Assembly (NCBI GenBank): GCA_024690605.1
Contig: JAILOV010000010.1
Span: 1-64,000, forward strand
Origin: Lachnospiraceae bacterium
GTDB taxonomy: Bacteria; Bacillota; Clostridia; Lachnospirales; Lachnospiraceae
DNA length: 64,000 bases
Direction: 5' to 3'
Numbering within the stretch: position 1 is the first letter of the stretch; every line of letters starts with the position of its first letter. Under the pieces are notes generated by a model. It did no database searches, was not told the origin of the DNA, and saw nothing but the letters and a program-made list of their open reading frames with translations. This document shows, piece by piece, positions 44,196-53,148 of this stretch. The position numbers were made by a program, and so were the translations under genes.

Positions 44196-44798
44196 CTACA
44201 GAGAAATGGAAAGCAGGATCCCCGCGGGCGTCTGCGTCGTGCCCGGCTGCCACGCCGCCTCGATCGCGGCGGGATTGATGTTTCTTGCAGCGCGGAGCTT
44301 TTCCAGCTGATCCAGTCTTGCGCAGAAAGCGGCGCGTTCACCGGCTCCGAAGACCTTGACGGTGTGATCCTCATAGCCGCCCAGTGCAAGCTGCTCTCTG
44401 ATGTGCTTTTCACATGCCGCGGTATCGGCCCCCTGCTCCTCCGTGTAGAAAACAGCGTTCCTGTCCATCACGCAGGCAGCGGAGATATGCCAGGTCCGTT
44501 CATAGGAAGTCATCTCGAGTTCATAGCGGATGAGCAGTCCGCCGCGATGACGCTCGATCTCCTCATGCGCCTCGGGGGATAACGGTCTGGCCTTCAGGAA
44601 AAGAATGAGATTTACCAGAGAGAGCGCTGTCGGGATCGCGCCGAGCGCCGCGATAATGGAGAACAGATTCCGGCGCTCGCCCCCGTTTAAGACAAGTCCC
44701 AGGATAAAAATGCCGACAGAAATTCCCGCAAGCGTGAGCGTGCGTAGCACAGCGTTCTTCCTGCGGGATGCCAGATATCCGTATGCGCCCTTGGCCAT
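44196..44798 (-). CDS. Conserved membrane protein, function unknown
   Basis: A 200-residue protein. Two membrane helices lie in the first 70 residues (about 20-37 and 45-68), and a cytoplasmic C-terminal domain follows. A basic N-terminus (MAKGAYGYLASRRKNAVL) suggests an inside orientation. I do not recognise a family. It sits between the coiled-coil protein gene and an RluC-like gene in the coaD region. Confidence 0.65.
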   Translation of the reverse strand: MAKGAYGYLASRRKNAVLRTLTLAGISVGIFILGLVLNGGERRNLFSIIAALGAIPTALSLVNLILFLKARPLSPEAHEEIERHRGGLLIRYELEMTSYERTWHISAACVMDRNAVFYTEEQGADTAACEKHIREQLALGGYEDHTVKVFGAGERAAFCARLDQLEKLRAARNINPAAIEAAWQPGTTQTPAGILLSISL

Positions 44799-44806
44799 GA
44801 GCGGTT

Positions 44807-45520
44807 TTATTCCTCTGCGGGCAGCTCTTCGGAACCCTCCGCATAATCGCCGGCTTCATAGAGATCTTCCGGAGGCTGCACTTCCGGGATCTCGGGCTCT
44901 GCCTGGACTGCCTGTGCGGGCTGCACGACGCGCTGCTGTTGCGCAGGTGCCGAGAAGGCCTGCAGCGAGGGCTTCAGATCCTCGCGATTGCCTCTGACCG
45001 TCTCCTGATATCGCACGAGCTGGTTCATGAAGCTCTCGTAACTGCGCTCCGTTGTGCCGATCGTGCGGCCGACGACCGTTTCAAACTCTCTGAGAAGCTT
45101 GTCGGTATACTGCGCCGCCGACTGCTTCATCGAATTGGCCTGACGCATCGCATCGTCGATGATGCCCTGTGCGCGCTTGGCCGCGTCCTCGATCACAACA
45201 TTGGCCTGCGCATAGGCCTGCTTCATGATCTCATGCTCACTGACCAGTTCGTTGGACTGCACCGCGGTCTCGTCAAGGAGCGCTTTCGCCTTGGTCCTGG
45301 CGTCGTTCATGATCGCTTCCTTGTTGACGATGATCTTCTGATAGCGGCGCACCTCTTCGGGCACCTTGAGCCTGAGTTCCCGCAGAAGCTCATCCATCTC
45401 TTCCTTGTTGACAATGATCTTCGTGTTGGAGAGCGGCTGATACTTGCAGCTGTCGATATACACCTCGATCTCGCCGATGATCTCCTCGATCGCGCTGACG
45501 GAAGCATTTTCAGAAGCCAT
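44807..45520 (-). CDS. Coiled-coil protein adjacent to coaD
   Basis: A 237-residue, mostly helical cytoplasmic protein. Residues about 55-180 form a long coiled coil with repeated Ala/Gln/Lys patterning, recalling DivIVA or V-type ATPase E/G-like proteins. The C-terminal 60 residues are Pro/Gln/Glu-rich and disordered. Similar proteins are found next to coaD in many Clostridia, often called ATPase without functional proof. No catalytic motif is visible. Confidence 0.7.
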   Translation of the reverse strand: MASENASVSAIEEIIGEIEVYIDSCKYQPLSNTKIIVNKEEMDELLRELRLKVPEEVRRYQKIIVNKEAIMNDARTKAKALLDETAVQSNELVSEHEIMKQAYAQANVVIEDAAKRAQGIIDDAMRQANSMKQSAAQYTDKLLREFETVVGRTIGTTERSYESFMNQLVRYQETVRGNREDLKPSLQAFSAPAQQQRVVQPAQAVQAEPEIPEVQPPEDLYEAGDYAEGSEELPAEE

Positions 45521-45522
45521 GA

Positions 45523-46011
45523 TTAATCCCCCCTGTGATATTTCTGATACAACATCGGCACCAGGAACGGCGGTACAAGACCCGACACATCGCCGCCGAA
45601 ACTCGCGATCTCTCTGACGATCGAACTTGAGAGATAGGAATAGCGCAGATCGGTGTTCAGAAACAGCGTATCCAGTTCCCCGTGAGACAGTTCCCTGTTG
45701 GTCTGTGCGATCTGCAGCTCATATTCGAAATCCGTGATCGCCCGCAGTCCGCGGATCGCGATGTGAATGTCCTTTTCCCTGCAATAGTCGATGAGCAGAC
45801 CCTGATAGGAATCCACCGTCACATTGTCCAGGTCTGCAGTCGCATCCTGCAATATCTTAACACGTTCCTCGGTCAAAAACAACGGTGTCTTGGCGCTGTT
45901 GACCATGACCGTGACATTGAGCCGGTCAAACATGGCCGCCGCGCGCCGGATGATGTCAAGATGCCCGAGTGTCGCAGGATCAAAGCTGCCCGGATAAACT
46001 GCTGTCTTCAT
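45523..46011 (-). CDS. coaD: Phosphopantetheine adenylyltransferase
   Basis: A 162-residue CoaD that makes dephospho-CoA from 4'-phosphopantetheine and ATP. The nucleotidyltransferase motif is YPGSFDPATLGHLDII (TxGH), and SSSIVREIASFGGDV is typical of its C-terminal part. The start at 46011 follows GAAAGG; the longer frame to 46110 has a non-CoaD extension. It overlaps the rsmD end by 32 bases. Confidence 0.96.
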   Translation of the reverse strand: MKTAVYPGSFDPATLGHLDIIRRAAAMFDRLNVTVMVNSAKTPLFLTEERVKILQDATADLDNVTVDSYQGLLIDYCREKDIHIAIRGLRAITDFEYELQIAQTNRELSHGELDTLFLNTDLRYSYLSSSIVREIASFGGDVSGLVPPFLVPMLYQKYHRGD

Positions 46012-46564
46012 CGCATGCCTTTCTTTTGATAAACAGATGCCGGTTGGTCTTGTAGTTCTTCTCGCGCACGATCCGGAGTCCGAGATCCCCGATCCCCTCC
46101 AGTTCCTCATGGATCGGACATTCGACCAGAATCAGCGTGTCGTCGGTGACCCAGCTCATGGCGGCAAGCTGCGACAGCGTACGCAGATACTGTCCCGCTT
46201 CATAGGGCGGATCCAGATACACGATATCTGCCTCCTTTTCGTGGATGTTCCTGAGCGCGAGCACCACGTCCTGTTTCAGGAGCGTCCCCTTTTCCTCCAG
46301 ATGGGTGTGTCGGAGATTCTCGGCGACACAGGCAGCGGCTTCCTTGCCGTTTTCGACAAAATAGGCGTGACGCGCGCCGCGGGAAAGTGCCTCGATCCCG
46401 ATGCCCCCGCTGCCGGCGAACAGATCCACGAACACACAGCCCGGCACCTCATTCTGGAGCATATTGAACAGGGTCTCCTTGATGCGGTCCTGCGTCGGCC
46501 TGGTGTCCTCGCCCTTCGGCGTGACCAGGTTCATCCTGCGGGCACTGCCCGCGATCACTCTCAT
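45980..46564 (-). CDS. rsmD: 16S rRNA (guanine(966)-N(2))-methyltransferase
   Basis: A 194-residue RsmD. The SAM site reads VFVDLFAGSGGIGIEALSRG, and the N2-guanine catalytic motif is DPPYEAG. It methylates G966 of 16S rRNA. RsmD directly upstream of coaD is a common Firmicute arrangement. The two frames overlap more than usual (32 bases), so the coaD ribosome site is inside rsmD. Confidence 0.94.
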   Translation of the reverse strand: MRVIAGSARRMNLVTPKGEDTRPTQDRIKETLFNMLQNEVPGCVFVDLFAGSGGIGIEALSRGARHAYFVENGKEAAACVAENLRHTHLEEKGTLLKQDVVLALRNIHEKEADIVYLDPPYEAGQYLRTLSQLAAMSWVTDDTLILVECPIHEELEGIGDLGLRIVREKNYKTNRHLFIKRKACDEDSSLSGQL

Positions 46565-46586
46565 GTCCGCTCCCTCCGGCCGCCGT

Positions 46587-48827
46587 TCATCCCTTGATCA
46601 CGCGGCTGCCCTTGCCGTCCCGGTTGGCGATCTTGAGCGAAGACAGCGGAATGCCGATGCCGCCCTCCTCGATCATCTTTTCCTCGCCCTCCGTCAGATA
46701 GTGCACCGCGCGGACGGTATCCTCACGTCCCAGCTTCATGCCGCGCACACCGACGGCTCCCTTTTTCTTTTCGGGAACATCCGAAACGGGGAATCGCAGG
46801 AAGAATCCGTTCTCCGTCTGCAGGATCATGGTCTGCTGGTCGCGCAGCACGGTGACATCGATGACTTCGTCGCCGTCCATGAGCTTCGTAGCGGCAACCG
46901 TCCGCTTGGAGACATCAAATTCGCCGCCGTCCACCACCTTGCAGTTGGCAAGCTTCGTGACGAACATCAGACGGAAGAGATTGAGATCGGACTGGCTCGC
47001 CGCCAGCACGATCCGCTCTCTGGCGGAATCGAAATTGCTCACGTTGTCCACGGGGATCCCCTTGTCTCTGAGCTTTCCGGCCGGAAGATCCTGCGCACGG
47101 AAGGTATAGAGCTGGCCGGTGTCCGTGAACAGCACGATCTTGCCGGTGTTCTTGCAGGGGAAGAAGAATCGGAAATCCGCTTCCAGTGCCTCCCTGTTCT
47201 TTTCGATGGAGGAGGCGTCGATCGTCTTGGCATAACCGAAACGGTCCATGACGAAGCCGACCTCGATCTCCTCCACGGGTTTGGCGACATAGACCGCCTC
47301 GGCGACATTGTCGATCACCGTGCGGCGCTTCTGTCCGTAAGCCTTTTTGATCTCAAGGAGTTCCTGCTGAATGGCGAGCGAAAGAGAATTCCTGTCGGTC
47401 AGCAGATCCTCGTAGCGGTAGATATTGGCCACGGTCTCTTCGTGCTCCTTAAGGAGCGCTTCCAGTTCGAGACCGATCAGCTTGTACAGACGCATCTCCA
47501 GGATCGCGTCCGCCTGCCGCTCCGTGAACAGCAGCTGTGTGGCCATCGCCGCGCTCTCGCGTGTCTTGAACCGGATGCCCTCCGTGACGCCGTTCACGAG
47601 ACAGTTCTTTGCCATCGCACGGTCACGGCTGCCCCGGAGGATCTCGATCACGAGATCGATCACATTACAGGCCTTGATCAGGCCCTCCTGCACTTCCTTT
47701 TTCTCCCGCTCCTTGGCAAGGAGCGTCGTGTATTTCCTTGTCGCCGTCGCGAACTGAAAATCGATCGAAGCCTGCAGGATCTGCTTCAGACTGAGCACTT
47801 CGGGACGACCGTCCGCGATCGCCAGCATGTTGACGCCAAAGCTGTCCTCCAGCTTGGTCTTCTTGTAGAGCAGATTGGTGAAGTTTTCTACATCCGTATC
47901 CTTTTTCAGCTCCACCACGATACGGACGCCCTCCTTGGAGGACTGGTTGGAAATGTCGATGATATCGTTGGTCAGCTTGTTCTCGGCAAGCGCCGCGATG
48001 TCCTCAAGAAGCTTGCCGATGCCGGCGCCGATCATCGTGTAGGGGATCTCCGTGATCACCAGACGGATGTGACCGTTCTTCTCCGTTTCGGTCTCGACCT
48101 TGCCCCTGAGCCGCACCTTGCCGCTGCCCGTCTCATAGATCTGTTCCAGATCATCGGCGTTCATGACGATGCCGCCGGTGGGAAAATCCGGCCCCTGTAC
48201 ATAGCGCATGAGCTGAGAGACGCTCAGGTCGCTGTTCTTCATGAGAGCCACCTCGGCATCGATCACCTCGGCCAGATTGTGCGGCGGTGTCGAAGTCGCC
48301 ATACCGACGGCGATGCCTTCCGATCCGTTGATGAGAAAATGCGGGATCTTGACCGGCAGGACCGAGGGTTCTCTTTCCGTCTCATCGAAATTGGGGATGA
48401 AATCCACGACATCCTTGTCGAGATCGGCGAGGAAGTGTTCCTGCGTGATCCGGGAGAGACGGGCTTCCGTGTAACGCATGGCGGCGGCGCCGTCGCCCTC
48501 GATGTTACCGAAGTTGCCGTGCCCGTCCACGAGCGGCAGCATCTTCTTGAAATCCTGTGCCATGACGACCAGACAGTCATAGATCGAACTGTCACCGTGC
48601 GGATGATATTTACCCATCGTGTCGCCGACGATACGGGCGCTCTTGCGGTAGGGCCGGTCATAGCGCAGCCCCAGCTCCGACATGTCATAGAGTGTGCGCC
48701 TCTGCACGGGCTTTAAGCCGTCCCGCACGTCCGGAAGCGCTCTGGCGACGATGACGCTCATCGCGTAGTCAATGAAGTTTTTCTGCATGACCTCGGAGTA
48801 CTCGGTCTTGATGATCCTGTCTTCCAT
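46587..48827 (-). CDS. DNA topoisomerase IV subunit A (ParC/GyrA-type)
   Basis: A 746-residue type IIA topoisomerase A subunit. Catalytic Tyr is in [10 protein letters not shown], and the quinolone region reads [13 protein letters not shown] with the usual Ser and Asp, so no classical resistance change is visible. The C-terminal beta-pinwheel (about 500-746) lacks a clear GyrA box (QRRGGKG), favouring ParC over GyrA. The B subunit is not adjacent, which is unusual for parC. Confidence 0.85.
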   Translation of the reverse strand: MEDRIIKTEYSEVMQKNFIDYAMSVIVARALPDVRDGLKPVQRRTLYDMSELGLRYDRPYRKSARIVGDTMGKYHPHGDSSIYDCLVVMAQDFKKMLPLVDGHGNFGNIEGDGAAAMRYTEARLSRITQEHFLADLDKDVVDFIPNFDETEREPSVLPVKIPHFLINGSEGIAVGMATSTPPHNLAEVIDAEVALMKNSDLSVSQLMRYVQGPDFPTGGIVMNADDLEQIYETGSGKVRLRGKVETETEKNGHIRLVITEIPYTMIGAGIGKLLEDIAALAENKLTNDIIDISNQSSKEGVRIVVELKKDTDVENFTNLLYKKTKLEDSFGVNMLAIADGRPEVLSLKQILQASIDFQFATATRKYTTLLAKEREKKEVQEGLIKACNVIDLVIEILRGSRDRAMAKNCLVNGVTEGIRFKTRESAAMATQLLFTERQADAILEMRLYKLIGLELEALLKEHEETVANIYRYEDLLTDRNSLSLAIQQELLEIKKAYGQKRRTVIDNVAEAVYVAKPVEEIEVGFVMDRFGYAKTIDASSIEKNREALEADFRFFFPCKNTGKIVLFTDTGQLYTFRAQDLPAGKLRDKGIPVDNVSNFDSARERIVLAASQSDLNLFRLMFVTKLANCKVVDGGEFDVSKRTVAATKLMDGDEVIDVTVLRDQQTMILQTENGFFLRFPVSDVPEKKKGAVGVRGMKLGREDTVRAVHYLTEGEEKMIEEGGIGIPLSSLKIANRDGKGSRVIKG

Positions 48828-48845
48828 ATCGTCCTTTTCATGGAA

Positions 48846-48878
48846 AGACGGTATGCATACTCTCGTTGCATACCGTCT
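48846..48878 (-). terminator. Hairpin terminator after the flagellin gene
   Basis: A 12-base perfect stem (48878-48867 with 48857-48846) and 9-base loop lie 25 bases after the flagellin stop. The tail on the minus strand is short (TTTCC), so some read-through into parC is possible; no separate parC promoter was found. Confidence 0.65.
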
Positions 48879-48903
48879 CCGGTTTTCCTGGTTGTGTCAT
48901 CCG

Positions 48904-49704
48904 TCAGGCAAAGAGTGCCGCGTTCTTCGTCTGCTCTTCCTCTTCCTGACGCTTCTGCATCATGATCTCCGCTGCAGTCAGCGTCTTGTTCTTGTTGACC
49001 TCGAGCATTTCCTCCGCGATGTCGGCGTCCTCGAGCGTGGACTGCGACGCCGTCAGATTCTGCGCCGACACGGCGTTGTTGGCAATGGTGTGATCCAGTC
49101 CGTTGGTCTGTGCCCCGGCAATGCTTCTGGCGGTCGCCACCTTTTCCATGGCCTTGTCGACCGAATCCAGATCAAAATTATCAAGAATGCTCACGCTGTT
49201 TCCGACCCCGAGAGACGCGGAATCGACCGCCGCGGTGCTGATCTCCTCCGTGGAGCCCTCGTTGTCCGCAAGAAGCGTGACGCTGCCGTCCTCGGTGAGC
49301 AGGGTCTTCTCATTGTACTGCGCCTGCTGAGAGACATCGTCGATGCCTTCCTTAAGCTGATCCGTCTCCGCCTGGATCGCCTGTTTGTCCTCGTCACTCA
49401 TCAGGCCGCTGTTGGCGCGGATCGAAAGCTCGCGCATGCGCTGCAGATAGTCGTTGATGCCGTCCATACCGCCGTCAGCGATATAGAGAGCGGATCTGCC
49501 GGCCTGAAGATTCTGTCTGCCGACCTCGAATCCCTTGGCGGAATTCGCCAGTTTCTTTGCGATCGCCATCTCGGCGGCACCGTCCGAAGCCTGATTGACC
49601 TTCTTGCCGCTGGAAGCGTTGCGCATGTGCTTTGTCTGATCGCGCTGCGTCTGATACTGCTGAACATTGAATCTGTTTGCACCGATCCCGCCGACTCCGC
49701 TCAT
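48904..49704 (-). CDS. Divergent flagellin-like protein, lone gene
   Basis: A 266-residue flagellin-related protein. The D0/D1 pattern is visible: N-terminal SSGKKVNQASDGAAEMAIAK and LQRMRELSIRANSG, C-terminal LTASQSTLEDADIAEEMLE. The usual first residues (MxIxxN) are replaced by MSGVGGIGANRF, and the central region is very short with no D2/D3. There is no signal peptide. No flagellar export, hook or motor gene lies nearby. It has its own vegetative promoter and terminator. Confidence 0.85.
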   Translation of the reverse strand: MSGVGGIGANRFNVQQYQTQRDQTKHMRNASSGKKVNQASDGAAEMAIAKKLANSAKGFEVGRQNLQAGRSALYIADGGMDGINDYLQRMRELSIRANSGLMSDEDKQAIQAETDQLKEGIDDVSQQAQYNEKTLLTEDGSVTLLADNEGSTEEISTAAVDSASLGVGNSVSILDNFDLDSVDKAMEKVATARSIAGAQTNGLDHTIANNAVSAQNLTASQSTLEDADIAEEMLEVNKNKTLTAAEIMMQKRQEEEEQTKNAALFA

Positions 49705-49772
49705 ATCTTCCTTCCTTTCCCGGACAAGCGCGGCTTCCCTGCCGCGTCCGACAGAAACTTATAATTATTCAG

Positions 49773-49801
49773 ATTATGACATAAGAACAGGGAAAAGTCA
49801 A
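49773..49801 (-). promoter_or_regulatory. Flagellin gene promoter
   Basis: -35 TTGACT (49801-49796), 17-base spacer, extended -10 TGTCATAAT with core CATAAT at 49778-49773. No sigma-28 motif (TAAA-N15-GCCGATAA) was found. The 5' leader can form a GC hairpin around GCGGC/GCCGC (about 49725-49750). Confidence 0.7.
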
Positions 49802-49804
49802 CCG

Positions 49805-50929
49805 TTACCGCGCCAGATCCTCGATGCAGATATCCAGATCGACGTTGCCTTCGATGCCGTCGACGTGTCCTTTGTCGGAATACTGCCAGTAGCTGTATTC
49901 GTAAGGGAAATAGGGCATCTCGTCATAGAACGCGTACCATTTTTTGATGTGCTCCAGCTGATCCATGTCCAGCATCATGAGAAACGCCTTGATGTTGCCG
50001 TAAAGCATCGGCTGATACCCCGCCTCCTGCACGCGGTTGCAGAAAGCGAGCACATTGGCCGTGTTCTGTTCAATGCTCTGCTCATTGGTCCTGGCGTCAT
50101 CGGAATCCGACTGCTCGAAATCGAAGACGACCGGAAGCGTGATCTCAAAGGGGGCGAGCACATCGATCACATAGTCGGCCTCTTCGATCGCCTCCTCCTC
50201 ACTGATCGCCTGCGTATAGAAATAGACGCCCACGTCCAGGCCGGCATCAAGAGCCCCCTTGACGTTTGCCTCGAACTGCGCATCCTCGATGAGCTTTCCC
50301 TCGGAGCTGCCGCGCGCACCGGCTCGGATGAAGGCAAAGCTCACGCCGTCCGCGGCGACCTTGTCCCAGTTGATCCTCCCCTGAAACCTCGATACATCGA
50401 CACCCAGTGCGCCGGATACCGACGGATCCGCCCCGCGGTACAGCATCCGTCCGTTCTCATCAAGCTTCAGCTCGGACGGCTGCACGATCGCCTGCTTATA
50501 GCTGTCATTTCTCGGGAAGAAATAGAAACTGCCGCCGCTGCTGACGACCAGTTCATCGCTGAAGGTGCCGTAGAGATTGCGCAGGACCCAGGCAGTCGAA
50601 CTGCCTTCGGCGAACTGGTCCTTGATCCAGGTGAGGATCCTGCCCGTTGTCTCCTTTTCTGCCCTTGCCCGCTCATTCTCGATCATGAGCGCAGCGTCCG
50701 CCTCGGTGATATAGCCCTCCGTTTCGATCCTCTCCAGTTTGTCCACACCCTCCCGGAGTTTTTCCTCGTCGCCCTGCATCACCTCGATCCGGAGCAGGAG
50801 AAATGCGCAGAAGGAAAGCGCCACCAGCGCGATGACGCTCAGAAAGATGATCGCCACCATGTTGCCGGCGCGCCTGGCACCGCGGCCGCTCTTTACGGGC
50901 CTGTCTTTTCCCGCGGGGGAAGAATTCAT
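49805..50929 (-). CDS. Membrane-anchored GH25 lysozyme-like muramidase
   Basis: A 374-residue protein with a cytoplasmic basic tail, one membrane helix (about 24-47), a linker and an extracellular GH25 domain (about 175-374). Catalytic signatures are GVDVSRFQGRINW (Asp178) and VVFDFEQ (Asp270, Glu272). GH25 enzymes cut MurNAc-GlcNAc bonds, so this may act as an autolysin. It overlaps ilvA by 4 bases and is the last gene of the plsX-smc-ftsY unit. Confidence 0.9.
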   Translation of the reverse strand: MNSSPAGKDRPVKSGRGARRAGNMVAIIFLSVIALVALSFCAFLLLRIEVMQGDEEKLREGVDKLERIETEGYITEADAALMIENERARAEKETTGRILTWIKDQFAEGSSTAWVLRNLYGTFSDELVVSSGGSFYFFPRNDSYKQAIVQPSELKLDENGRMLYRGADPSVSGALGVDVSRFQGRINWDKVAADGVSFAFIRAGARGSSEGKLIEDAQFEANVKGALDAGLDVGVYFYTQAISEEEAIEEADYVIDVLAPFEITLPVVFDFEQSDSDDARTNEQSIEQNTANVLAFCNRVQEAGYQPMLYGNIKAFLMMLDMDQLEHIKKWYAFYDEMPYFPYEYSYWQYSDKGHVDGIEGNVDLDICIEDLAR

Positions 50930-52212
50930 ATGATCGTCCTCACGATCTTCGGAAGATAGCCTTTGCTCTCAAGCGCGGCGAGGATCTGATCCTTGTGATC
51001 CGTGCCGAAGGCCTCCAGTGTGATGCGCAGCTCCACCGCCGCATTGCGGTTGATGGAGACGAACTGATTGTGCTCGAGTTTGATGACATTGCCCCGTTCT
51101 TTCGCGATGATCTCCGCGACATGCTGCAGCTCGCCAGGACGGTCCGGCAGCAGGACCGACACGGTAAAGATCCTGTCTCTGCGGATGAGTCCCTGCTGCA
51201 CCACCGAGGACATCGTGATCACATCCATGTTGCCGCCGGAGAGGATGCAGACCACCTTTTTCCTGGCACAATCCACCTGCTTCAGGGCGGCCACGGAGAG
51301 AAGGCCCGAATTCTCCACGACCATCTTGTGATTCTCGACCATATCCAGGAACGTGACCACCAGATCCTCATCCGGAACGGACACGAACTGATCGATGTTG
51401 GCTTTTACATAGGGGAAGATCTTCTCCCCCGGCGTTTTCACCGCCGTGCCGTCCGCGATCGTGCTGACGGAAGGCAGCGTCACGACATGACCGCGTTTGA
51501 CGGAAGCCTGCATACAGGCAGCGCCCTCGGGTTCTACGCCGATGACACGGATCTTGGGATTCAGAAGCTTTGCCAGCGTGCTCACGCCGCAGGCCAGACC
51601 GCCGCCGCCGATCGGCACCAGGATCATGTCCACGGTCGGCAGCTCCTTGATGATCTCCATGGCGATCGTTCCCTGCCCCGTCGCGACCGTGAGATCGTCG
51701 AACGGATGGACAAAGGTCAGACCCTTTTCTTCCGCGAGTTCCAGCGCATAAGCGCAGGCCTCGTCATAGACATCCCCCTTCAGGATCACCTTGGCGCCCA
51801 GCGCCTTCGTGCGGTTTACCTTGATGAGCGGGGTCGTGGTGGGCATCACGATCGTCGCGGGCACCTTGTAGGCCTTGGCCGCATAGGCGACGCCCTGCGC
51901 ATGATTGCCGGCAGAGGCGGTGATCAGACCGCGTTTCCGCTCCTCTTCGGACATGGTGGAGATCTTGTAATAGGCGCCGCGCACCTTGTAGGCGCCTGTG
52001 CGCTGCATGTTCTCGGGCTTGAGCCACACCTTGCCCTTTGTCATCGCGCTGAAATAGTCGCTGTAAACGAGCTTGGTCTCCTGCGTGACCTCGCTCACAC
52101 GGTCACAGGCCTGTTCAAAGCGTTCCAGCGTCATCTCATTCTTCGGCTTTGCGGCGCTCTTTGTCTTTGCCGTGCTCTTTGCTTTCCCTGCGCTCTTTGC
52201 CCTTTTTTCCAT
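50926..52212 (-). CDS. ilvA: Threonine ammonia-lyase with Lys/Ala-rich N-terminus
   Basis: A 428-residue PLP enzyme converting threonine to 2-oxobutanoate. PLP-lysine region is TGAYKVRGAYYKIS; GGGGLACGVS binds phosphate; a C-terminal ACT-like domain (about 330-428) suggests allosteric control. Unusually, residues 1-26 (MEKRAKSAGKAKSTAKTKSA and onwards) are a Lys/Ala/Ser tail. The start at 52212 follows GAGAGGTGA; ATG at residue 27 would remove the tail. Located with ftsY, not ilv genes. Confidence 0.92.
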   Translation of the reverse strand: MEKRAKSAGKAKSTAKTKSAAKPKNEMTLERFEQACDRVSEVTQETKLVYSDYFSAMTKGKVWLKPENMQRTGAYKVRGAYYKISTMSEEERKRGLITASAGNHAQGVAYAAKAYKVPATIVMPTTTPLIKVNRTKALGAKVILKGDVYDEACAYALELAEEKGLTFVHPFDDLTVATGQGTIAMEIIKELPTVDMILVPIGGGGLACGVSTLAKLLNPKIRVIGVEPEGAACMQASVKRGHVVTLPSVSTIADGTAVKTPGEKIFPYVKANIDQFVSVPDEDLVVTFLDMVENHKMVVENSGLLSVAALKQVDCARKKVVCILSGGNMDVITMSSVVQQGLIRRDRIFTVSVLLPDRPGELQHVAEIIAKERGNVIKLEHNQFVSINRNAAVELRITLEAFGTDHKDQILAALESKGYLPKIVRTII

Positions 52213-52224
52213 ACCGGTCACCTC

Positions 52225-53145
52225 TCAGGATGTCGAAAAGATCGCGTTCACATAGTCCTCGGGATCAAACGGCGCCATGTCGTCGATCCCCTCTCCGATC
52301 CCGATATACTTCACCGGGATCCCCAGCTCATTGACGATGGCGACGGCGATGCCGCCCTTCGCCGTTCCGTCGAGCTTGGTCAGGATGATCCCCGAAAGCT
52401 TTGCCACATCAAAGAACTCCCTGGCCTGAGAGAGCCCGTTCTGTCCGGTGGTCCCGTCCAGCACGATCATGTTCTCATGATTCCAGAACGGAAGCTCCTT
52501 GTCGATGATACGGTTCATCTTCTTCAGTTCTTCCATGAGGTTCTTTTTGTTGTGCAGACGCCCGGCGGTATCGATGATCAGCATATCGATGTTCCGCGCC
52601 TGTGCTGCGTGCACGGCGTCATAAACGACACTGGCCGGATCCGCGCCCTCCGCTCCGGTGATGATCGGCACACCGGCCCGTTCGGTCCACTCGGCGAGCT
52701 GCTCCGTCGCCGCCGCGCGATAGGTGTCCGCCGCAGCGACCAGCACATTCTTCCCGGCGTTCTTAAAGAGCTTCGCGAGCTTTCCGACCGAAGTGGTCTT
52801 GCCCGCCCCGTTCACGCCGATGACAAACAGCACGGTGCGGCCGTTCAGGAACACATAGGCCGTGGGCGGCATGGCCATCTGCTCTCTGATGTTTTCGATC
52901 AGAAGAGAACGGCAGTCCGCCGTCTGGCGCAGCTTCTGCTCCTCCACCTGTCTGCGGAGATTGTCCATGATGCGGCTCGTCGCGGCGATGCCGAGATCCG
53001 CCATGATCAGGCGCTCCTCCAGCTCCTCGTAGAAATCCTCGTCGATCTCGGAATTGCCGTAAAAGACATTGTCCAGATTCTCCGATACGGAGCTCCTGGT
53101 CTTGGAAAGCGATGCCTTGAGTCTTTTGAAGAAACCTTCCGCCAT
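52225..53145 (-). CDS. ftsY: Signal recognition particle receptor FtsY
   Basis: A 306-residue SRP receptor GTPase. The short N-terminal region (about 1-20) replaces the acidic A domain; the N domain spans about 20-100; the G domain shows GVNGAGKTT (110-118), DTYRAAATEQL, DTAGR and TKLDGTAKGG. It targets nascent membrane proteins to SecYEG. It follows smc by 3 bases, the standard rnc-smc-ftsY order. Confidence 0.97.
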   Translation of the reverse strand: MAEGFFKRLKASLSKTRSSVSENLDNVFYGNSEIDEDFYEELEERLIMADLGIAATSRIMDNLRRQVEEQKLRQTADCRSLLIENIREQMAMPPTAYVFLNGRTVLFVIGVNGAGKTTSVGKLAKLFKNAGKNVLVAAADTYRAAATEQLAEWTERAGVPIITGAEGADPASVVYDAVHAAQARNIDMLIIDTAGRLHNKKNLMEELKKMNRIIDKELPFWNHENMIVLDGTTGQNGLSQAREFFDVAKLSGIILTKLDGTAKGGIAVAIVNELGIPVKYIGIGEGIDDMAPFDPEDYVNAIFSTS

Positions 53146-53148
53146 GGC

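Noticed and set aside
49705-49804. Sigma-28 flagellar promoter upstream of the flagellin
   Set aside because: No TAAA-N15-GCCGATAA-like pair is present, while a good vegetative promoter is.
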